Positions 7,260 to 11,755 of a DNA stretch of 11,755 nucleotides are shown piece after piece; position 1 is the stretch's first letter; each line of letters starts with the position of its first letter. The notes under the pieces are model-generated. The model saw only the letters and a list, made by a program, of their open reading frames with translations, was not told the origin of the DNA and searched no databases. Origin of the DNA: Citromicrobium sp. (GTDB lineage Bacteria > Pseudomonadota > Alphaproteobacteria > Sphingomonadales > Sphingomonadaceae); assembly GCA_003248395.1 (NCBI GenBank), contig QFNA01000079.1:1-11755 (forward strand). The letters are read 5' to 3'. The position numbers and the translations under genes are program-made.

Positions 7260-8157
7260 CGACCTCCACCGCAGAATCTTCGGCGATCTCGACCAGTTCC
7301 TCGCCGCCGCCGAGCGACCAGACATAGGCCGCGAGCATCTTGATCGTCACCGGGTCCAGGCGTCCGCCCCAATGCGGCATGCGGCCCAGTTTCGGATTCA
7401 GGATCTGGGCGCGGACCTGCTGGGGAGAGCTGCCATAAAGCCAGATCGCGTCGTTCAGGCGCGGTGCGCCGAGTTCGCGATTCCCTTCGCCGGCAGTGCC
7501 ATGACAGACGCTGCAATTGTCCTGATAGAGCCGTGCGCCCGCTTGGCTGGCTGCGCCCTTGCCGCTGAGCGAAAGCACATGGCTCACCACACCGTCGAGC
7601 TGGGCAGGTTCGAACGCCCCTTCGAAAGGCGGCATGAGACTGGTTCGCGTATCCTCGACGCCGGGCGCGCGGATTCCGTTCGCCAGCGTGTACTCGATGG
7701 CCTTGAGATCGCCGCCCCACAGCCAGTCGTCATCGTTGAGGTTGGGATAGCCAAGCGTCTGGCTTCCCGCCGCGCCCGAGCCGTGACATTGCGAGCAGTG
7801 AACCTGGAAGGCCGACCGACCGCCCGCGACTGCCTGTGCGAAAAGTCCGCTGTCCTCCGACAAGCGCTCGATCGGGATGCGCGCCAGTTCCTCTCCAACG
7901 CTTGCACGCGCCTGATCGGCGACGCTCATGTCCTCCGCGAGTTCGCCGCGACTGGACCAGCCAAGCACGCCTTCCGTCGCCTTGTCGACCAGCGGCCAGG
8001 CGGGATAAAGAATGACGTAGATCACGCCCCACACGATGGTGAGGTAGAGCGTCCACAGCCACCAGCGCGGCATCGGCGTGTCGAGTTCCTCGATCCCGTC
8101 CCATTCGTGCCCCACGGTCGGGGTGCCGGTGGGTTCGTCTATCCGCTTATCGGTCAT
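7246..8157 (-). CDS. ccoP: CcoP, di-heme cytochrome c subunit III of cbb3 oxidase
   Basis: Membrane-anchored di-heme cytochrome c (303 residues) that passes electrons from soluble cytochrome c or the bc1 complex toward CcoO and CcoN. One N-terminal helix follows the family motif DGIEELDTPMPRWWLW (about 20-35). Heme sites are CSQCH (121-125) and CSVCH (215-219), with likely axial methionines Met175 (SLMPPF) and Met260 (RMPHW). I set the start at ATG 8157 because GAGGG lies 8 nt upstream and conserved sequence begins shortly after. A start at 8187 adds ten unlikely residues. The start lies inside the end of ccoQ (11-nt overlap) and the end overlaps ccoG by 14 nt. All ligands are present, so this subunit looks functional. 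Confidence 0.97.
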   Translation of the reverse strand: MTDKRIDEPTGTPTVGHEWDGIEELDTPMPRWWLWTLYLTIVWGVIYVILYPAWPLVDKATEGVLGWSSRGELAEDMSVADQARASVGEELARIPIERLSEDSGLFAQAVAGGRSAFQVHCSQCHGSGAAGSQTLGYPNLNDDDWLWGGDLKAIEYTLANGIRAPGVEDTRTSLMPPFEGAFEPAQLDGVVSHVLSLSGKGAASQAGARLYQDNCSVCHGTAGEGNRELGAPRLNDAIWLYGSSPQQVRAQILNPKLGRMPHWGGRLDPVTIKMLAAYVWSLGGGEELVEIAEDSAVEVDDEP

Positions 8158-8326
8158 GGTTCGGACCCTCGATTTCGTCGTCATCAAGAATCGAGCGTGC
8201 GACCTCGCGGTTCTGCTGCTTCGCGCCGGGGCGAAACACCCACAGGCACAGGCCGAGGAATAGCAGGAGGAGCGCGACGAGACCGTAGCTGTCGGCGAGA
8301 TGGCGCAACTGGTCGTAGAGGCTCAT
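8147..8326 (-). CDS. ccoQ: CcoQ, small subunit IV of cbb3 oxidase
   Basis: I read this 59-residue protein by hand: ATG at 8326, TAA at 8147. It starts MSLYDQLRHLADSYGL, has one membrane helix (about 16-31, VALLLLFLGLCLWVFRPG), and ends in a charged tail (SILDDDEIEGPNHDR). FRPG just after the helix is typical of CcoQ/FixQ. The protein helps stabilise the assembled complex and binds no cofactor. The ATG overlaps the ccoO TGA (ATGA) and the tail overlaps ccoP, fitting strict ccoO-Q-P coupling. The length is normal. Confidence 0.94.
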   Translation of the reverse strand: MSLYDQLRHLADSYGLVALLLLFLGLCLWVFRPGAKQQNREVARSILDDDEIEGPNHDR

Positions 8327-8995
8327 CGGCCCTTCTCCTCGGCCAGCCGTTCCTGTGCCGCGGCGCTGTCGACATCGACGAGCGTCCCGAGCATCTGCAG
8401 GTAGGCGACGAGCGCGTCCATTTCGGTCAGGCGTGCGGGATATCCGTCGAAGTCGCGGACCTGCGCCTTAGGATAGCGCTGCTGGAAATCCTCGATATCG
8501 CCACCGCTGTCGGGTTGGGCCTGGAGCGATATGTCGGCCGCCGCCTCCCCGATGTCGCGATCCGAGTAAGGCACACCGACCCGGCGCAACGCGCGCAGCA
8601 TGTCGGCGGCATTATCCGTCCCGAGCGGGGTCTCGGCGAGAAACGCATATTGCGGCATGATGCTTTCGGGCACCACGCTCTGGGGATCTTTCAGGTGCTG
8701 GACGTGCCATTCGTCGGAATACCGCCCGCCGACGCGCGCGAGGTCCGGGCCGGTGCGTTTCCGGCCGGATCATCTGGCTGTGGCAGGCGTAACAGCCCTC
8801 GCGCACATAGATGTTGCGCCCAGCCTGCTCGAGTGGGGTGTAGGGTCGCATCCCGTCGACCTTCTCGATCGTGTTGTCGATCCAGAACAGTGGCGCGATC
8901 TCGACGATGCCCCCGATCGCCACCGCGACGAACGAGAAGATCGCGAGGAGATTGATGTTCTTTTCCAGCTTCTTGTGCTGGGAAGCGAGACCCAT
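8323..8995 (-). pseudogene. ccoO: ccoO, mono-heme cytochrome c subunit II of cbb3 oxidase, broken by an internal out-of-frame deletion
   Basis: CcoO carries the heme c that passes electrons to CcoN. The N-terminal part is intact from ATG 8995: LEKNINLLAIFSFVAVAIGG (membrane anchor), heme site CYACH (69-73), then SQMIRP (residues 73-78). After MIRP the frame turns to nonsense (ETHRPGPRARRR) and stops at 8612 (127 residues). The expected continuation is in another frame: KRTGPDLARVGGRYSDEW, then VVPESIMPQYAFL with the probable axial Met, to the TGA at 8323. Between MIRP and KRTGPDL the family has about 27 residues (the ETERYGHYSVAGE...DHPFxWGS region), absent here. The length is 673 nt, not divisible by 3; adding 80 nt gives a normal 250-residue protein. 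The start has AGGA 9 nt upstream and lies 11 nt after ccoN. The break at about 8765-8770 is either a true mutation or a sequence/assembly error. No other cco gene is damaged. Confidence 0.92.
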
Positions 8996-9006
8996 GGCGT
9001 TCCGTC

Positions 9007-10683
9007 CTATTCCGCTGGTTCGGGGATGGCCGACCCGGCGAGTGGGCGGTCCTTTTCGGGATCGTAGGCCGGCATGGCGCCCATCGGCGCTTCCTCACGC
9101 AACTTGCCCGCGATGGTCATCCAGACGTTGAAGCCCATGATGACGGCACCGGCGAGATACATCGCCCCGCCCACGGCGCGGATGATGTAGAGTTCGTGCA
9201 GCGCCGCCACCGTCTCGGCGAAGCTGTTCACGAGGTAACCGTCCGCACCGTATTCGCGCCACATCAGGCCCTGGGTGATCCCCGCCACCCACATGCTGGC
9301 AGCGTAAAAGACGATGCCGAGCGTCGCGAGCCAGAAGTGCCAGTTGATCATGCGCAGCGAATACATCCGCTCGCGTTTCCACAGGCGCGGGACGAGGAAG
9401 TAGACCGCGGCGAAACTGATCAGCCCGTTCCAGCCGAGCGCGCCCGAATGCACATGGCCCACGGTCCAGTCGGTATAATGCGACAGCGAATTGACCGCCT
9501 TGATGCTGAGCATCGGCCCTTCGAAGGTGGCCATGCCGTAGAATGCCATGGCCATGACCATCATGCGGATGATCGGATCGGTGCGGACCTTGTCCCACGC
9601 GCCGTTGAGCGTCATCAGCCCGTTGATCATGCCGCCCCAGCTCGGCATCCACAGGATCACCGAGAACACCATACCCAGCGTCTGCGCCCAGTCGGGCAGG
9701 GCAGTGTAGTGCAAGTGGTGCGGCCCCGCCCAGATGTAGAGGAAGATCAGCGACCAGAAATGAATGATGGAAAGCCGGTAACTGTAAACCGGTCGTTCGG
9801 CCTGTTTCGGCACGAAGTAATACATCATCGCGAGGAAGGGCACGGTGAGGAAGAACGCGACTGCGTTGTGCCCGTACCACCACTGGGTCAGCGCGTCCTG
9901 CACCCCCGCAAAGGCCGAGAACGACAGCGATCCGTTCCACGCGACGGGCACCGCCAGATTGTTGACGATATGCAGCATCGCGATGGTGATGATGAAGGAG
10001 AGGTAGAACCAGTTCGCGACGTAGATGTGCGGTTCGGTCCGGCGCGCCAGCGTGCCGACGAAGACAATCAGATAGGCGACCCAGACGATGGTCAGCCACA
10101 CGTCTACATACCATTCCGGCTCTGCGTATTCGCGGCTCTGCGTGACGCCGAACAGATAACCCGAGGCGGCAAGGACGATGAAGAGCTGGTAGCCCCAGAA
10201 CACGAACCGGGCGAGGGCGGGAAAGGCGAGCTGCGCCCGGCAGGTCCGCTGGACGACGTAGAAGCTGCTCGCAATCAGGATGTTTCCGCCAAAGGCAAAG
10301 ATCACCGCCGACGTGTGCAGCGGGCGAACCCGGCCGAAGTTGAAATAGGGTTCGATATTGAGCTGGGGGAATGCCAACTGCGAGGCGATGAACACGCCGG
10401 CGAGCAAACCCACGAGAGCCCACATCATTGTTGCCAGGACGCCCCAGCGGATGGGATCGTCGTCATATCGCGACGACCCCTGGGGCATCTTGAAGAAACC
10501 CTGCGCCTTTCCCAGCGGATCGAAACGCCCGGCAGTCACCCAGACCATCACGAAGGCAATAAGGCCGATGATCGTTCCGTGAGCCGCCATCCCCCTGTCG
10601 GCCGCAGTCGCCACCAGTACGATGGCAAGGATCATGATCAACAACCAGAGGCCCACCCGCCCCAGTGCAGCTTCAGCTTGCAT
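9007..10683 (-). CDS. ccoN: CcoN, catalytic subunit I of cbb3-type cytochrome c oxidase
   Basis: Heme-copper oxidase C-family subunit (558 residues, about 12-14 membrane helices) that reduces O2 to water with high affinity and pumps protons. Visible active-site residues: His123 (RPLHTSA, heme b); CuB ligands His272 (YGHNAVAFFLT) and His322/His323 (PHHLHYT); the C-family crosslinking Tyr316 (YIWAGPHH); and heme ligands His410 and His412 (GHVHSGALGWN). None is missing. The start is ATG 10683, with GGAG 6 nt upstream. It is the first gene of the cco operon, with a perfect anaerobox about 60 nt upstream. A short N-terminal helix (about 10-28) precedes the conserved core, as in many CcoN proteins. 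Confidence 0.98.
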   Translation of the reverse strand: MQAEAALGRVGLWLLIMILAIVLVATAADRGMAAHGTIIGLIAFVMVWVTAGRFDPLGKAQGFFKMPQGSSRYDDDPIRWGVLATMMWALVGLLAGVFIASQLAFPQLNIEPYFNFGRVRPLHTSAVIFAFGGNILIASSFYVVQRTCRAQLAFPALARFVFWGYQLFIVLAASGYLFGVTQSREYAEPEWYVDVWLTIVWVAYLIVFVGTLARRTEPHIYVANWFYLSFIITIAMLHIVNNLAVPVAWNGSLSFSAFAGVQDALTQWWYGHNAVAFFLTVPFLAMMYYFVPKQAERPVYSYRLSIIHFWSLIFLYIWAGPHHLHYTALPDWAQTLGMVFSVILWMPSWGGMINGLMTLNGAWDKVRTDPIIRMMVMAMAFYGMATFEGPMLSIKAVNSLSHYTDWTVGHVHSGALGWNGLISFAAVYFLVPRLWKRERMYSLRMINWHFWLATLGIVFYAASMWVAGITQGLMWREYGADGYLVNSFAETVAALHELYIIRAVGGAMYLAGAVIMGFNVWMTIAGKLREEAPMGAMPAYDPEKDRPLAGSAIPEPAE

Positions 10684-10736
10684 CGATTACTCCAACGGCT
10701 TTCGAGGCGCCCTAAGATGCTTCACCTGCAACCGCA

Positions 10737-10750
10737 TTGATCTGGATCAA
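10737..10750 (-). promoter_or_regulatory. Perfect FNR/FixK anaerobox upstream of ccoN
   Basis: TTGAT-CTGG-ATCAA matches the FNR/FixK consensus TTGATNNNNATCAA at all ten defined positions. It is centred 60 nt upstream of the ccoN ATG, in the 88-nt gap after the Crp/Fnr gene. With the class II spacing (-41.5) transcription would start near 10702, about 19 nt before the ATG, leaving room for GGAG. A -10-like CATCTT is at 10719-10714, slightly too close to be ideal. The site implies induction of cco under low oxygen, probably by one of the two adjacent regulators. Confidence 0.9.
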
Positions 10751-10771
10751 ATTCGGGAAAGTTTCGGTTTT

Positions 10772-11461
10772 TCAGTCGACCGATGCCGCCAGCTTGCGGA
10801 TGTATTGCAAATCTCGAATGGAGACTTCCGATCTGCCGCTGGTATCTATGACACCCAGTTCACGCAGTTCGGTGAATTGTCGGCTGACCGTCTCGATCGT
10901 CAGACCCAAGCTATCGGCTATCTCGCGTCGGGACACCGGGAGGTCGATCGAGATTGCGCCGCTCGTCCGTGTCCCGATGCGTTCGCTCATTGACGACAGG
11001 AATGTCGCCACCCGTTCGCGCGCAGTCTTGCGACCGAGCAGCACGGCCATGTCTCGCGAGCGATCGAACCCGAGAAACAGGTGTTCGAAAACCCGGTTCG
11101 CAAGGTCTCCATCGGCCGCAACAGCGCGGATGAAAATGCCGGCCGGGAACACGAGCAGACGCGCGTGCGTGATACCGCAAAGCGTATAGGGCAGCGTTGC
11201 CGTTCGAGAGAACATCACCAGATCGTCCGGCATGACGAACGAGACGATCTGTTCGCGATCATTGCCTATATGACCGATGAACTTTGCCGTGCCTTCTGCG
11301 ACGAAGACGATAAATCGCTCGCTCGTCTCGCCCAGACTGGCTGTGGCACCGCTCTTGATTTCCAGTAGTCGGCCCAATGAAACAAGCTGCGCTACCCGTG
11401 ATTTGGGTAAGGATTCAGGCAGAATGGCAGCAAAACGTCGTCGAATGTCATCGTCGGTCAA
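10772..11461 (-). CDS. Crp/Fnr-family transcription regulator, FixK/Dnr-like (no FNR cysteine cluster)
   Basis: Dimeric DNA-binding activator with an N-terminal cyclic-nucleotide-fold sensor domain (about residues 20-115), a dimerisation helix (about 125-155, LLGRKTARERVATFL) and a C-terminal winged helix-turn-helix (about 176-205; VSRREIADSLGLTIETVSRQ). The E-SR core of the recognition helix is that of FNR/FixK proteins, which bind TTGAT-N4-ATCAA. FNR senses oxygen through an N-terminal cysteine cluster, but this protein has no Cys there and only one internally (Cys95). It therefore probably acts like FixK/Dnr, under another signal or simply through its level. No ATG exists near the start. 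I chose TTG 11461 because GGAG lies 9 nt upstream; TTG 11497 would add 12 residues and lacks a site. It is followed, same strand, by ccoN after 88 nt. Confidence 0.9.
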   Translation of the reverse strand: MTDDDIRRRFAAILPESLPKSRVAQLVSLGRLLEIKSGATASLGETSERFIVFVAEGTAKFIGHIGNDREQIVSFVMPDDLVMFSRTATLPYTLCGITHARLLVFPAGIFIRAVAADGDLANRVFEHLFLGFDRSRDMAVLLGRKTARERVATFLSSMSERIGTRTSGAISIDLPVSRREIADSLGLTIETVSRQFTELRELGVIDTSGRSEVSIRDLQYIRKLAASVD

Positions 11462-11522
11462 GACCCGGCACTCCAATGGCCATTTTCGGGTCCGCAATTC
11501 CGACGGAATCTAGCTCGTGTCT

Positions 11523-11536
11523 TTGAGGCAGATCAA
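11523..11536 (-). promoter_or_regulatory. Imperfect FNR/FixK-type box upstream of the complete Crp/Fnr gene
   Basis: On the minus strand this is TTGAT-CTGC-CTCAA: one half-site is perfect and the other has a single change (CTCAA for ATCAA). It is centred about 68 nt upstream of TTG 11461. Class II spacing would start transcription near 11488, downstream of the alternative start 11497 but upstream of 11461, which supports the shorter protein. It suggests control by the neighbouring regulator or autoregulation. The site is seen; occupancy is inferred. Confidence 0.55.
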
Positions 11537-11590
11537 AATGCGAGAATATTTCACGCCTTGTGGGAGATCAGGGGGCTGCCTTTGCCGCAA

Positions 11591-11755
11591 TCAGGCGGCG
11601 AGCGCTTCGAGCGCATGACGCTGGCGTATGGTTACGTCCCTGCGACCCTCCATTGTGATGATCCCCTCTTCGCGAAACCTGGTGAACTGGCGACTGACCG
11701 TTTCGATCGTGAGTCCCAGAATATCCGCGATTTGCTGGCGTGACATCGGAAGCTC
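11591..11755 (-). CDS. C-terminal fragment of a second Crp/Fnr-family regulator (5' end outside window)
   Basis: I read this by hand from the window edge to the TGA at 11591-11593. The 54 residues are the winged helix-turn-helix of an FNR/FixK-type protein: ELPMSRQQIADILGLTIETV, then SRQFTRFREEGII and a C-terminal helix ending ALEALAA. The recognition segment GLTIETVSRQFT is identical to that of the complete regulator downstream, so both should bind the same anaerobox. The sensor domain is not visible, so I cannot say whether this one carries the FNR iron-sulfur cysteines (FnrL-like) or is another FixK. The gene ends about 130 nt before the next regulator's start, on the same strand. Confidence 0.9.
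   Translation of the reverse strand, partial: ELPMSRQQIADILGLTIETVSRQFTRFREEGIITMEGRRDVTIRQRHALEALAA

Noticed and set aside
5790..7343. Long plus-strand open frame opposite ccoG, with similar ones at 6982-8955 and 9196-10740
   Set aside because: All are mirror frames of well-conserved cco genes in high-GC DNA, without ribosome sites or recognisable motifs.
8753..8775. Programmed ribosomal frameshift joining the two halves of ccoO
   Set aside because: A shift of one base would not restore the roughly 27 conserved residues that are missing, and there is no slippery run of the usual type at the junction.
8612..8995. A stand-alone 127-residue heme protein made from the 5' part of ccoO
   Set aside because: Only the first 78 residues look like CcoO. 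The rest is Arg/Pro-rich out-of-frame sequence whose other frame encodes the true CcoO C-terminus, so it is the product of a broken gene.
11584..11599. GCCGC/GCGGC hairpin overlapping the stop of the partial regulator as a terminator
   Set aside because: The stem is only 5 bp, overlaps the coding end and has no T-run after it; chance is likely at this GC content.

Overview
The window is high-GC DNA carrying a complete high-affinity cytochrome cbb3 oxidase locus in the classical order ccoN-O-Q-P-G-H-I-S. All genes seen lie on the minus strand, so transcription runs from high to low coordinates. The gene order, the FNR/FixK-type anaerobox, the FixG/FixH/FixI-type accessory proteins and a 7-1-7 Fur-like box point to an alphaproteobacterium. 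A sphingomonad/Erythrobacter-like host is my inference; no marker gene here proves it.

Right end (about 10700-11755): two Crp/Fnr-family regulators lie in tandem. The first is cut by the window edge, leaving only its C-terminal helix-turn-helix. The second is complete and ends just before ccoN. Their recognition helices are nearly identical. The complete one lacks the N-terminal cysteine cluster that binds the [4Fe-4S] oxygen sensor of FNR, so it is FixK/Dnr-like. A perfect anaerobox (TTGAT-N4-ATCAA) lies upstream of ccoN, and a one-mismatch copy lies upstream of the complete regulator.

Middle (2913-10683): ccoN (catalytic subunit), ccoO (mono-heme c), ccoQ, ccoP (di-heme c), then the assembly genes ccoG (membrane Fe-S protein linked to copper reduction), ccoH, ccoI (copper P1B-ATPase) and ccoS. 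Most neighbours overlap by 4-14 nt, as expected for one translationally coupled operon. The striking defect is in ccoO. Its reading frame breaks just after the heme-binding CxxCH/MIRP segment, and about 27 conserved residues are missing, consistent with an 80-bp out-of-frame deletion. As written, the locus cannot make a complete cbb3 oxidase, although every other cco gene looks intact.

Left end (1-2822): a 91-residue two-helix membrane protein of unknown function follows ccoS. A non-coding stretch of about 300 bp comes next, then an almost complete FepA-type TonB-dependent ferric-catecholate receptor, which the window edge cuts inside what should be its last sense codon. Its promoter region holds four copies of a TGCGAA half-site in two inverted repeats, one of them a perfect 7-1-7 Fur-like box.

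Taken together, the window joins low-oxygen respiration under FNR/FixK-type control to iron uptake under probable Fur control. I see no mobile element, CRISPR array, tRNA or rRNA.
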